Shown in pieces: positions 42,659-51,283 of a stretch of DNA of 64,000 nucleotides. Origin of the DNA: an uncultured Acidimicrobiales bacterium (lineage in GTDB: Bacteria; Actinomycetota; Acidimicrobiia; Acidimicrobiales; SZUA-35). Every line of letters starts with the position of its first letter. Positions within the stretch are counted from its first letter, which is position 1. The notes under the pieces were generated by a model that worked only from the letters and a program-made list of their open reading frames with translations, was not told the DNA's origin and ran no database searches. A program made the position numbers and the translations under genes. Location: NCBI GenBank assembly GCA_937922805.1, contig CALAJV010000004.1, positions 120,997 to 184,996 on the forward strand, read 5' to 3'.

Positions 42659-44200
42659 TTAGCGTCGGACGTACCGTAGAGTTACTTTGAGAATATGCCA
42701 GGCGGCAAGAGCCGACCCCTTCACCGTGCCGCTAATTTTCGATTTGCCTTCGACCCGGTTCTTCCAGGCCACCGGAACCTCAACGACCGTGGCGTCAGCG
42801 ATAGCGGCCTTGACCATCATCTCAGTTGGCCAGCCAAACGTCATCTCCTTCATCGACAATTGCCGGTAGAGATCTGCAGTGATGGCCCGGTAGGGTCCAA
42901 GGTCGGTCACATCAATCTGGTACAACTTTCGCATCAACCGGGAAGTTAGCCAGTTGCCGAACCTTTGGTGCGGAGCCATAGCTCCTTTGTCGATCGTGCC
43001 CTCGGTACGAGATCCGAGCACCAAATCGGCTGAGTTGGAAACAATTGGGTGTAGCACAAGGCCGAGCTCATCAGCTCGAGAACTTTGATCCCCGTCGATA
43101 AAGACGAGAACGTCGGCGCCGATAGCGAGCGCCCGATCGGCTCCCGCTTTGCAGGCATAGCCGTATCCCCGGCGAGGCTCGTCGACGATCACCGCGCCCG
43201 CGGCCGTAGCAACAGCAACAGTCTCATCAGTGCTTCCATTGTCGACAACAATCATGGTGGTCGACAGTTCAACGTCGTCCGCGAACTGTTCAGAACCTGG
43301 ATTCGAGTTGAGTTTGGTGGCCGTCGCCAACACGCTGTCAACCACGAAACCGATATTTCCAGCCTCGTTGAGAGCGGGGGCGATGACGGCAACAGATAGG
43401 TTGCGCAACGGCTGACGCGAGCCGTTGCCAAGCTGCGCTGAGTGGGCGGTTAAGAAATCGACGGTGTTCTGACCGCAGCTAACCCCGCGGTCAATATCTC
43501 GGCGGAGCCGTTCCAAATCTTCTGGTTCATCAACATCAAACCAGATTGGGAGCAACTTCACTGTTGCCCCTAACGATTCAGCAACAGCAAGCGTGTCAGC
43601 GAGAACGTTCGACGTCGACATCTCAACGTTGATGGTAAGTTCAGGCCAACGTTGCTTGACTCCGACCAAGTAGTAGCCACCATCTTCGGTTGGACCGAGA
43701 ACTACGTCGACACCGGGATCGTTTAGCGTTCGGAACGCAGCAACAATCGATGCCATTGGCAGGCTAGGTCCGTCGCTATTTATAGCGGCCACAAATTGGT
43801 AGCCGGTTGATAGTTCGTGGTTGATGACGTGATCTAGACGGTGCCCGAGCGTTTCGCCGACCTGCGGGATGGTCTCAACCTCGTCAAGTAGGTTCTCGAA
43901 ATATGGGCCGGCATTAGGGGGTGTACAGGCCACTTTCACGTCGAGGTTGTTAACTTCGGTCGCGGCCTTGTGGCCTAACTCGACGCTGTCGAGCAAGAAA
44001 CACTGAGCTAGCGAAGCCGCCTGTTCGGGGGTCAGTGCCGGGACTAGTCGAGTTTTAGCCGAACCAGCCTTAGGTTCCTTGGCCATAATGAGCAAAGACG
44101 AGCGCGGACTCTCGGCCAACTGGGCGCCGAGCCTAGCGTCATCGCTAATGCCTATTTCGCGCTCTGTTATCGCGTTGTTTAACCCGGTGTCATCAACCAC
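42659..44200 (-). CDS. Fusion of DUF2064 nucleotidyltransferase-like and GT2 glycosyltransferase
   Basis: The frame opens at 44305, inside the upstream gene. GTG 44200 starts 11 bases after that gene's stop and leaves about 513 residues. Residues ~40-240 match the TIGR04282/DUF2064 family (LLIMAKEPKAGSAKTRL, INSDGPSLP, GPTEDGGYYLVG). Residues ~260-510 are a GT2 glycosyltransferase of the polyprenyl-phosphate hexose synthase type (VIAPALNEAGNI, VDNGSTDET, FIDGDQS, LGSRTEGTIDKG). The two are often separate genes. Likely makes a lipid-linked sugar for the envelope. Confidence 0.82.
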   Translation of the reverse strand: MVDDTGLNNAITEREIGISDDARLGAQLAESPRSSLLIMAKEPKAGSAKTRLVPALTPEQAASLAQCFLLDSVELGHKAATEVNNLDVKVACTPPNAGPYFENLLDEVETIPQVGETLGHRLDHVINHELSTGYQFVAAINSDGPSLPMASIVAAFRTLNDPGVDVVLGPTEDGGYYLVGVKQRWPELTINVEMSTSNVLADTLAVAESLGATVKLLPIWFDVDEPEDLERLRRDIDRGVSCGQNTVDFLTAHSAQLGNGSRQPLRNLSVAVIAPALNEAGNIGFVVDSVLATATKLNSNPGSEQFADDVELSTTMIVVDNGSTDETVAVATAAGAVIVDEPRRGYGYACKAGADRALAIGADVLVFIDGDQSSRADELGLVLHPIVSNSADLVLGSRTEGTIDKGAMAPHQRFGNWLTSRLMRKLYQIDVTDLGPYRAITADLYRQLSMKEMTFGWPTEMMVKAAIADATVVEVPVAWKNRVEGKSKISGTVKGSALAAWHILKVTLRYVRR

Positions 44201-44210
44201 AGCATCATCT

Positions 44211-45851
44211 CTACTTGGTGGTGGGCAGCAGGATCTCTTGGCGTTCAAGTTCGATCTTTCGAGATCGAACCACTTCGCTGCGTCGGACCGATATAGCCTG
44301 GGCAACGGTGACGATCACAATGGCGAGCAGCCCGAGGGTAAAGATCGAACCGTAGATCACGATGCCCCAGTTCCGATGATCAAAGGCAAGCCATACGGTG
44401 AAAGCGGTATAGAAGCCGAGCAAAGCCTCAAAGTAGACGATTCGGTCGAGCTCAAGCTGGTATCGCTTGTGTTTCCAGTCGCCAGCTTCGGCTTGGTTTT
44501 CACTTATCCCAAACTTGGCCGTTCGTTCGAACTCAGGGGATGGTTTAGTTCGAATCTGCAGAGCGGCCCGCGCCGTGTTCAGCATTAGCCCGGATCCGAA
44601 CGTGATCATGGCCAACATCAATGGAAGCTGACGCCAAACCGGACGACCGAGCTGTCTTTGTCCGGTGATGAAAAAGACAGCCGGGGCTAAAGAGGAGACG
44701 GCCAAGGCGTAGCCGACCCCATACAGAGAATTGAGGGCCTCGAAGTGGGCAATGGCTAACACGACTAGCGGGTAGACCAACGCCATGGTGAGTAGCAACA
44801 GGTGGACGCCATAGGCGACAAGGTGCGCTGTCGCTTGGAACTTCACTGATCGATTTGCGGTTGAGCGCCAAACCATCGGCAGTAGTTTCCGCGCGCACTC
44901 GAGAGAACCTCGGGCCCATCGGTGTTGCTGGCGTCGGAAGCTCGACATCTGCGCTGGAACTTCTCCTGGAACTTCGATGTCTGGTAGGTAGGTGCCGTGC
45001 CAGCCGCAGAGGTGAGCCCGATACGACAAGTCTAAATCTTCGGTCAAGGTGTCAGCTGTCCATCCTCCAGCGTCGGTGATGGCACTAGCTCGCCAGATGC
45101 CGGCGGTCCCATTGAAGTTGAACCAGTAGCCTTTGAGGCCCCGAGCCATTTGTTCGACCATGAAGTGTCCGTCAATAGCCAACGACTGTAGTTTCGTGAG
45201 CCACGAGTAGTTTCGGTTGCTATGACCCCATCGCGCCTGGACAAAAGCCAACTTGGGGTCGCAGAAATATCCGACGGTCTGATTCAGGTAATCCGAAGGG
45301 CAGACGAAGTCTGCATCGAAGATTGCTACCAGCTCGCCTTTAGCGGTTTTCAACCCGTGGGCGAGCGCTCCGGCCTTGTAGCCACTCCGGTCGTCGCGCC
45401 GGACGTGAACGATGTCGATTCCCTCGCGATGGAGTTCCTCTACTAACGAAGCGACGAGGGAGGTTGTGAGGTCAGTCGAATCATCTAGAACCTGGATCTC
45501 GAACCGCTCTTTTGGGTAGTCCAGCTTGGCCACAGATGAAATCACGTTGGTTGCGACGTACAACTCATTGTAAATCGGTAGTTGGATCGTCACCATTGGC
45601 AAATCGCTCGGCAACGATTCGGTCAGGTCGATCACCTTGGTCTCCGACGCCTGATCGGCATCGGTTTGGCGCTGACGCAAGGCAGAGCGAAAGGCGGCAC
45701 CTCGACGAATCGTGGTTAGCGACAAGGCGGTCAGGTTGGCGCCGAACAGAAACAGCAGAATTGACGCGATGACATACACAGCTCCAGCTACAACTAGGGC
45801 AGTTAGATACATAGTGTCCATCGGCTGCTCGCGTCCTCCTATCACGGTCAA
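44211..45851 (-). CDS. Processive GT2 glycosyltransferase (cellulose/mannan synthase-like)
   Basis: A 546-residue membrane GT2; the start may be ATG 45851 or a Met 10 codons on. One N-terminal membrane helix (YLTALVVAGAVYVIASILLF), then the catalytic core with VLDDSTD, IFDADFVCP, a TED-type motif in TLTEDLDLSYRAH and the processive signature RQQHRWARG. Four or more membrane helices follow. That order is typical of cellulose, glucomannan or hyaluronan synthase-like enzymes that extrude a polysaccharide. It is paired with the DUF2064-GT2 fusion gene. Confidence 0.87.
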   Translation of the reverse strand: MTVIGGREQPMDTMYLTALVVAGAVYVIASILLFLFGANLTALSLTTIRRGAAFRSALRQRQTDADQASETKVIDLTESLPSDLPMVTIQLPIYNELYVATNVISSVAKLDYPKERFEIQVLDDSTDLTTSLVASLVEELHREGIDIVHVRRDDRSGYKAGALAHGLKTAKGELVAIFDADFVCPSDYLNQTVGYFCDPKLAFVQARWGHSNRNYSWLTKLQSLAIDGHFMVEQMARGLKGYWFNFNGTAGIWRASAITDAGGWTADTLTEDLDLSYRAHLCGWHGTYLPDIEVPGEVPAQMSSFRRQQHRWARGSLECARKLLPMVWRSTANRSVKFQATAHLVAYGVHLLLLTMALVYPLVVLAIAHFEALNSLYGVGYALAVSSLAPAVFFITGQRQLGRPVWRQLPLMLAMITFGSGLMLNTARAALQIRTKPSPEFERTAKFGISENQAEAGDWKHKRYQLELDRIVYFEALLGFYTAFTVWLAFDHRNWGIVIYGSIFTLGLLAIVIVTVAQAISVRRSEVVRSRKIELERQEILLPTTK

Positions 45852-45918
45852 ATGCTGCTCAGGCTTGTGTGCCTACGGGTGCGGTTCTTTCGGCAGTAGT
45901 TGCCGTTGCCTTAGCCGG

Positions 45919-46425
45919 TTACCACAACAAGCCGAAGGGTGACTTCTTGCCTTGAAGCGCCTGGTCGATGCCGAACTTGCGTCCCCCGTATCCCAAGAAC
46001 ACCGTTAGGGTCGCTGCTGCCAGAAGTACATAGGTCCAAATCCATTCTTCACCACCAAAGTATGCGAGGAAGAGCGAAACGAAAAAGCCGATTGCGAGGA
46101 TGCTGGACAATCGGGTGAATAACCCAAGGAGCAGTCCTAACCCAAAAGCCAGCTCAATCACTAGTTGGACTCCACCGACGAGGCCGGCGTTTGGAGCTAC
46201 CACCGAATCGAGCAACGAATGAAACCATCCGAGCGAACCGCCGTTGCCACCGTCTGCAACCGATTTGCCGAGCCAGTCGAGCAGTCCTTTGAAGTTCTCG
46301 CCCTGGTAGAGGCCTCCGTCAAGGTTGTCCCACCAGGTAGCAAGAATTATCACCCCTAACGTTATTCGTAAGATAGCGACGGCCACAGAGCCGCTTTGGT
46401 TGTCAGATTCGATTGAAGTTGTCAT
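45919..46425 (-). CDS. DoxX/TQO-small-subunit-like membrane protein
   Basis: ATG 46425 (MTTSIES) is chosen because GGGGA sits just upstream; the frame continues to 46473. The ~168-residue product has four membrane helices, the first starting ILRITLGVIILATWW, with GLYQGENFKGLLDWLG in the loop as in thiosulfate:quinone oxidoreductase small subunits (DoxD/DoxX). Actual activity is uncertain; many DoxX proteins work in redox homeostasis. A second DoxX-like gene follows upstream on the same strand. Confidence 0.72.
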   Translation of the reverse strand: MTTSIESDNQSGSVAVAILRITLGVIILATWWDNLDGGLYQGENFKGLLDWLGKSVADGGNGGSLGWFHSLLDSVVAPNAGLVGGVQLVIELAFGLGLLLGLFTRLSSILAIGFFVSLFLAYFGGEEWIWTYVLLAAATLTVFLGYGGRKFGIDQALQGKKSPFGLLW

Positions 46426-46503
46426 GGCATTCCCCAGTTTGATTTTGTAAAATTGTTCGTCTTTGGCGAGCAAAACGGTGCGTTTTTGGGCGGAACGTTT
46501 GCT

Positions 46504-46953
46504 CTACTCTGTTCTTAACCCATCAAGGCCCCAAATACGTCCAGGGTTGGACAGAAGAATTAGCCCGTGGAGTAATGCCATCATGGCGTAAGACCACGGC
46601 CATTCGCCTGGAACCTCTAGAAGCCCAATCCCAAGGTTGACTGCCATTGCTAACCCGAGAGCGGCCCCGACCCTGGTGAAGGCTCCGAACAGTAGCGAGA
46701 TGCCAGCAGTTAGCTCAGCCAAGAACACTAACCAAGCGAAGATTGTGAAGTTTGGCAAAACAACAGACTCGATGAGCTGACCGTAGAAACCGAACGCCGG
46801 GTGGGCAACTTCGAGCTCTAGCCATTGACGAAGACTGGTTTCTCCCCGCCCATCAAACCCGGGCGGGAGCTTCCACCGAAGCGAAAAGAGCCACAGCACG
46901 CCCATGGCCATCCGAGCCAGCGCCAACGGCCACAGTTTTGTCGTCAGGTTCAC
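46504..46953 (-). CDS. DoxX-like membrane protein
   Basis: A 149-residue protein with four hydrophobic segments (LARMAMGVLWLFSLRW, FTIFAWLVFLAELTAGISLLFG, and two more). KLPPGFDGRGETSLRQWL is the usual loop after helix 1. Its start overlaps the stop of the upstream ATPase gene by 4 bases, linking it to the amino-acid transporter operon, which is unexpected for this family. Confidence 0.68.
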   Translation of the reverse strand: MNLTTKLWPLALARMAMGVLWLFSLRWKLPPGFDGRGETSLRQWLELEVAHPAFGFYGQLIESVVLPNFTIFAWLVFLAELTAGISLLFGAFTRVGAALGLAMAVNLGIGLLEVPGEWPWSYAMMALLHGLILLSNPGRIWGLDGLRTE

Positions 46954-47675
46954 AAAAACGCCGGTTGGGTAACGGCCGCTTCGACGGCGCTGTCGACGGG
47001 TATCGTTTTTAGCTCAGCCATCGTTCCAGTTTGTCGGAGTGAGCCGTCAATTACGACGGCAACTCGGTCGCCGAGAGCTTCGGCCTCAGCCGGATCGTGG
47101 GTCACCACTACCGTTGTAATTGATGAAGCCGAACGGACCGTGTCAATTGTCTGAAGTACTTCGGCTCGTAGCGTCGGATCTAGGCTGGCGAGCGGTTCGT
47201 CGAGTAGCAAAACACTTGGTTCAACGACCAACGCCCGAGCGATCGCAACTCGCTGTCGTTGGCCTCCTGACAATTCACTAGGCCATCGATCGGCGAAGTC
47301 GTTCATCTGCACCGAAGCAAGAGCCTCCAAAGAGCGGTGGCGTCTCGTCGAGCGGTCTACTTTCCGGACCTTCAATCCGAACTCCACGTTTTCTCTAACA
47401 GTACGAAACGGAAACAGTGTTTGTTGTTGAAATACCATCGCCGTCCCCCTTTTCTCAGGAGGGACGGCGACTACCGAAACGTCATCGAAGAAGATGTCGC
47501 CCGATTGTGGTGAAATTAGACCGGCGATCAATCGAAGTGTCGTGGTTTTCCCGCACCCTGACGGACCAAGAACTGCTAGACATTGGCCAGCGTCAATGTG
47601 GAGCGTCAGATCTTTGACCACAGGACGAGACGGTTCATAGCCGAACTCAAGGTTGCGCAGCTCAACCGATGTCAC
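46950..47675 (-). CDS. ABC transporter ATP-binding protein
   Basis: A 241-residue ATPase with Walker A GPSGCGKTT, Q-loop FQQQTLFPF, signature LSGGQRQRVAIARAL, Walker B VLLLDEPLASLDP and H-loop VVTHDPAEAEAL. It follows the substrate-binding protein gene by about 51 bases, so it likely powers the permeases at 49688-51252. The sequence looks as close to nitrate/sulfonate or spermidine-type importers as to amino-acid ones. Confidence 0.88.
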   Translation of the reverse strand: MTSVELRNLEFGYEPSRPVVKDLTLHIDAGQCLAVLGPSGCGKTTTLRLIAGLISPQSGDIFFDDVSVVAVPPEKRGTAMVFQQQTLFPFRTVRENVEFGLKVRKVDRSTRRHRSLEALASVQMNDFADRWPSELSGGQRQRVAIARALVVEPSVLLLDEPLASLDPTLRAEVLQTIDTVRSASSITTVVVTHDPAEAEALGDRVAVVIDGSLRQTGTMAELKTIPVDSAVEAAVTQPAFL

Positions 47676-47726
47676 GTTTGCACCGTGGTGGTTACTATCA
47701 GGCGGCTAGGGGTCGAGATCACTGGG

Positions 47727-48665
47727 TTAGGGCCAGATCTCCATTGACCCGCCTAGTGGCAAGTCGATAATGCGATCTGGGCCTTCAAACCATCGCTCAT
47801 ATAGTTCGGCGTACTGTCCGTCTTTCCAAAGTTCTTGCAGAGCTAGGTTTACCGAATCGCGCCACTCTGAATCGTTTTCAGGTACCCCAATCCCGAACTG
47901 AACCGGGTTGTGGCCTCCGGGTAGCAGGGTGAGTTCGGAATCGCCGGCAGCGAGTGAAAGAAGCGTGATGTTATCTTCGGAGTAGCCTTCAACCGCTCCA
48001 TCTCTGAGTGCTTGCATGGCCGCGAGCTTGTCATCGAACTCGACGATCTCGGGGGTTGGCCCGCCCTGATCGGCAACATACGCATTCCAAGAGTCGATTA
48101 CAGAGGAACCAGCGTTAGCGGCCACCGTTTGACCAATGAGTTCATCGATCGATTCGTAGCTACCGGTCCTGACCAGAAACGACTGGTTGTCCCAGAAGTA
48201 GGTGATGCTGAAATCGATCGTTTCTTCTCGGGATCGGGTGTGGTTCATGCTGGCTATCGACATGTCTACTAAGCCCTCTTGCAGCGAGGTGATCCGAGTC
48301 GTGCTATCAACCGGAACCAGCTCAAGCTCATAACCCATTTCGTCGGCGATGGCATTAGCTAGGTCAACATCGAAACCTACCCAGTCTCCGGCTTCGTCGG
48401 TGAAACTCATCGGAGGATTGTCGTTGCGAACGCCAATTCGCACTGTTCCGGATTCTGTGACCGAGTCAAGAACCGATCCTTGGCCGTCAGCGTCGGCATC
48501 GGGGCTGGCGGCCTCATTGGCTTCGCCGCTGTCAGCGTCGACGCTACCGTTGTCAGTCTCGCTTGAGCCACCACCGCAGGCGGCAACAGCGAGAGCGCAG
48601 GTTGCGAGAATAGCGGCTAGGCGATATCGCTTCTTTTTCGGATCTCTTTGGAACAACTTGATCAA
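47727..48665 (-). CDS. Polar amino-acid ABC transporter substrate-binding lipoprotein
   Basis: A 312-residue solute-binding protein of family 3. Signal peptide with lipobox AVAAC, a Ser/Asp/Glu linker, then VRIGVRNDNPPMSFTDEAG and WVGFDVDLANAIADEMGYEL, the opening of glutamine/glutamate/aspartate binders. ...GQTVAANAGSSVIDSWNAY and NDSEWRDSVNLALQELWKDG are the later family blocks. Anchored outside the membrane, it hands amino acids to the two permeases. Confidence 0.88.
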   Translation of the reverse strand: MIKLFQRDPKKKRYRLAAILATCALAVAACGGGSSETDNGSVDADSGEANEAASPDADADGQGSVLDSVTESGTVRIGVRNDNPPMSFTDEAGDWVGFDVDLANAIADEMGYELELVPVDSTTRITSLQEGLVDMSIASMNHTRSREETIDFSITYFWDNQSFLVRTGSYESIDELIGQTVAANAGSSVIDSWNAYVADQGGPTPEIVEFDDKLAAMQALRDGAVEGYSEDNITLLSLAAGDSELTLLPGGHNPVQFGIGVPENDSEWRDSVNLALQELWKDGQYAELYERWFEGPDRIIDLPLGGSMEIWP

Positions 48666-48840
48666 CCTTTGAATTTAGTTCGTCTTTGATGGGCCAAACA
48701 ATCGTTTAACCGGCACGTCACAGCGGGGGCGACCATACTTTGAACCGTGACTGGTCCAACGGTATTCCACCGGAACCGGTTCGAGTTCTTAGCTTCTTGT
48801 GAACATTGCAGTTTTGCTGTGCCGGTTACTGGGTTGACAA

Positions 48841-48876
48841 CGCTAAAGGGAGCACCGATTGGCGCTCCCTTTAGCG
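48841..48876. terminator. Strong hairpin
   Basis: CGCTAAAGGGAGC (48841-48853) pairs perfectly with 48864-48876 around a 10-base loop. It lies 39 bases past the stop of the minus-strand secreted gene and before the transporter genes, so it likely separates two transcripts. There is little T-run. Confidence 0.65.
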
Positions 48877-48914
48877 AAGAGTCGTTCCGATTAGGAACAA
48901 AAACCACTTGTTGC

Positions 48915-49547
48915 TTAGTAGTTAATGGACGAGCTTCCTTTGGCCTTGACGAAGTAGTTTCCTTTGTATCCGTAGGCGATCATTGTGTACGTGTGGTTTC
49001 CTCGGGGCGGTACGTCTCTGAAGTAGGTTTCGTCGCCATCGATTGACTTCAAGAACCGACCGTCCCGATATACGTTGTAACCGGCGGCGTCTCTGGAAGG
49101 CCAGAACAATACCAGAACTTTGTTGTTCGAGATTACCGCTTCGTACATGGTCGCTTGTGTAGGTTTTGGAGCTCTCAGATATTGGGTCGTTGGCGTTCCG
49201 TTGGTGAAAGCCCGAGGAGAGTCTCTGAACGAAACGACGTTGTAGGTGTACCGCTTTGAGTACGTTTTGAGATCAACTCCCGCGTCGGTGTAGCCACTTT
49301 TTCTTGAGCCTCGCACTGTGTCTATGTATCGACCATTGCGATATATGTTGTAGCCATCGGCTTGAGGGACTGATCTCCATGAAACGAAGACAACGGGCTT
49401 GCCGTCAGAGGGTCTGGTTTCAGCAGAGATCCTTACTTTTTCTGGTGCTGGTAATCCGTTAGTGGCCGCAGCAGAGGGCGCCGAAGTTGCCAGGCCCGAC
49501 ACCATCATCATCAGCGCCACGACGATGGTTAGAGAGATTTTTCGCAC
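48915..49547 (-). CDS. Small secreted protein with two fibronectin-III-like domains
   Basis: A 210-residue protein. A clear signal peptide (KISLTIVVALMMMVSGLATS, cleavage near SAAA) precedes two beta-sandwich-like repeats: VSWRSVPQADGYNIYRNGRYID with the matching VLFWPSRDAAGYNVYRDGRF, each followed by a Y-T-D/TYFRD strand. This W...GYNVYRDG pattern is typical of FnIII domains in extracellular proteins. It sits inside the amino-acid transporter region, between the permease and binding-protein genes, and probably has its own promoter. The GTTCGGGGGACA motif is about 110 bases upstream. Confidence 0.75.
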   Translation of the reverse strand: MRKISLTIVVALMMMVSGLATSAPSAAATNGLPAPEKVRISAETRPSDGKPVVFVSWRSVPQADGYNIYRNGRYIDTVRGSRKSGYTDAGVDLKTYSKRYTYNVVSFRDSPRAFTNGTPTTQYLRAPKPTQATMYEAVISNNKVLVLFWPSRDAAGYNVYRDGRFLKSIDGDETYFRDVPPRGNHTYTMIAYGYKGNYFVKAKGSSSINY

Positions 49548-49655
49548 AGTTGCAGTCCTTTTCGTTGTCGAACTTGTTGGCTCGAGCGGATACGAGCCTG
49601 AAAGGCCCGAGTCAGAAGGGTTCCCGAACCAACAGTTACTCGAATGACGCCGTTA

Positions 49656-49667
49656 GTTCGGGGGACA
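49656..49667. promoter_or_regulatory. Shared GTTC..GGGGGAC motif
   Basis: GTTCGGGGGACA, about 110 bases upstream of the secreted FnIII-like gene start, comparable with the sites at 33749 and 36317. Confidence 0.45.
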
Positions 49668-49687
49668 AATTCCATGAGTTTTCTGAA

Positions 49688-50383
49688 TTAGTGCGCCCGC
49701 ACTGCTGGTAACCACGATTCGACCAGGCGAGATAGAGCGAAGGCAACCGCGAAGTACAACGCTCCTACCGCTAGGTAGGTAGCCACCCAATACGGGGCAT
49801 TGTTCACGCTGGTTCCTAAGACGAGACCTGCTGTTGTGGTTAGATCGGCGATGCTCAGCACTACCACCGCAGAACTGTCTTTGATGACAGTGATAGCTTG
49901 GCTTACTAGCGCTGGTCGCATCACTCGAAGCCCATAAGGCAGACCAACCCGAAGATACGCTTGACGGCGCGTTGCCCCCATTATTCGAGCGTCATCAACA
50001 AGCTCAGCCGGAACTGATCGTAGACCGCTGGCAATAATGTCGGCCTGGTAGGCGCTGGCATACAGGGTGAGGGTGACAACACCAGCAGTAAAGCTTGATG
50101 TGGTGAAACCTAATTTGCCGGTAGCCAAAATTTGATGGACGAGTAGCAACAGGAGAACCAGCGGAACTCCCCGGACTATTTGGACATAACCCCGGGCGAC
50201 GAAACGGAGCAGGCGGTAGCGAGATTGTTGGGCGCTACCGATAACGACAGCCAACATCATTCCTAAACCAAGCCCGACCGCAGACAGGATCATGGTTAGA
50301 ACTAGACCGCCCGGTCGATGATTGGGGAATCCAACTAGCAAGTTGATGAGGTGTTTCATCACGAAGGCCAGATGATCACTCAT
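49688..50383 (-). CDS. Amino-acid ABC transporter permease (HisM/GlnP type)
   Basis: A 231-residue inner-membrane permease with five helices. GYVQIVRGVPLVLLLLLVH is the conserved RG(T/V)P(L/P) block and ELVDDARIMGATRRQAYLRVGLP is the EAA loop that contacts the ATPase. Its start overlaps the preceding permease gene by 4 bases. Confidence 0.9.
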   Translation of the reverse strand: MSDHLAFVMKHLINLLVGFPNHRPGGLVLTMILSAVGLGLGMMLAVVIGSAQQSRYRLLRFVARGYVQIVRGVPLVLLLLLVHQILATGKLGFTTSSFTAGVVTLTLYASAYQADIIASGLRSVPAELVDDARIMGATRRQAYLRVGLPYGLRVMRPALVSQAITVIKDSSAVVVLSIADLTTTAGLVLGTSVNNAPYWVATYLAVGALYFAVAFALSRLVESWLPAVRAH

Positions 50384-51252
50384 GACTCTCCCAACGAGGC
50401 AGGTCTAAACGAACCCAACCCGCTCAACACGCTCGGCCGGTCTGGCCCGTCTCCGGTTGTTAACGATGGTTGGCCGCGGTGAAGGGCCCGGTCGGCCACT
50501 CGTAGTAGCCCGGTCATCCCCGATGAGAGAGCCAGATAAACCAAAGCAGCCAAGGCAAGGAACTCGCTAGCCCTGAACGTTTCTTCGATCGCAGACTGAG
50601 ATTGATGAAACAAATCAGGGATCGAGGCGAACGAGACCAATGCTGTATTTTTCATGTTGTGAATTAGGCGGGTACTGATAGCGGGAAAAGCTGCTCGCAA
50701 ACCATCGGGTAGAAGCACAGAGACGAATGTCTGCCTTCTGTTCGCTCCCAGTGTGCGAGCCCCGTCGACCCGCTGAGTCGGGATGCTGGCCACGCCGGAG
50801 CGGAACAGCTCAGCCAAATGTCCCGAAGTGTTGAGTACCAGCCCAAAGCACGCCGCTAACAAGTAGTAGGGAATTGGCAGACCAGTTATCACCTTCAAGG
50901 CGTCAACAACGGCGTTATCGAAAAAGAGTTGTTGGCGAGCACTGGACGAGAAAATATTCGGGAACGCGAACGCCCAGAAAATGATCTGAATTAGCGCTGG
51001 AACGTTGCGGAACACCTCAACGTAGCCCGTCGCTAAAGCGCGAAGCGGCCCGGTGACGGTCGCTCGAATCGTGCCGACGACTATCCCAAGTGGAAGCGCC
51101 ACAAGTGAGGTAGCAACGGTGATAACGATCGTGAGGAGAACCCCAGACCCAAGTTCGGCAGCTCTGTCAGCCGTAAGCCAATCCACTAGGGGATCGGGTG
51201 ATGTCGGGGGTGAACGATCATTGCGTAGTCGGTGGAGCGTGTAGATCCTCAC
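50380..51252 (-). CDS. Amino-acid ABC transporter permease
   Basis: A 290-residue permease paired with the following one by a 4-base overlap. ATGYVEVFRNVPALIQIIFW is the RNxP block and TQRVDGARTLGANRRQTF the EAA loop. The N-terminal extension (RLRNDRSPPTSPDPLVDWL) and C-terminal tail make it longer than a typical permease. The pair would form a heterodimer. Confidence 0.9.
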   Translation of the reverse strand: MRIYTLHRLRNDRSPPTSPDPLVDWLTADRAAELGSGVLLTIVITVATSLVALPLGIVVGTIRATVTGPLRALATGYVEVFRNVPALIQIIFWAFAFPNIFSSSARQQLFFDNAVVDALKVITGLPIPYYLLAACFGLVLNTSGHLAELFRSGVASIPTQRVDGARTLGANRRQTFVSVLLPDGLRAAFPAISTRLIHNMKNTALVSFASIPDLFHQSQSAIEETFRASEFLALAALVYLALSSGMTGLLRVADRALHRGQPSLTTGDGPDRPSVLSGLGSFRPASLGES

Positions 51253-51283
51253 TCACGGTGGGGAGAAAAACGTTTCGCTTACT

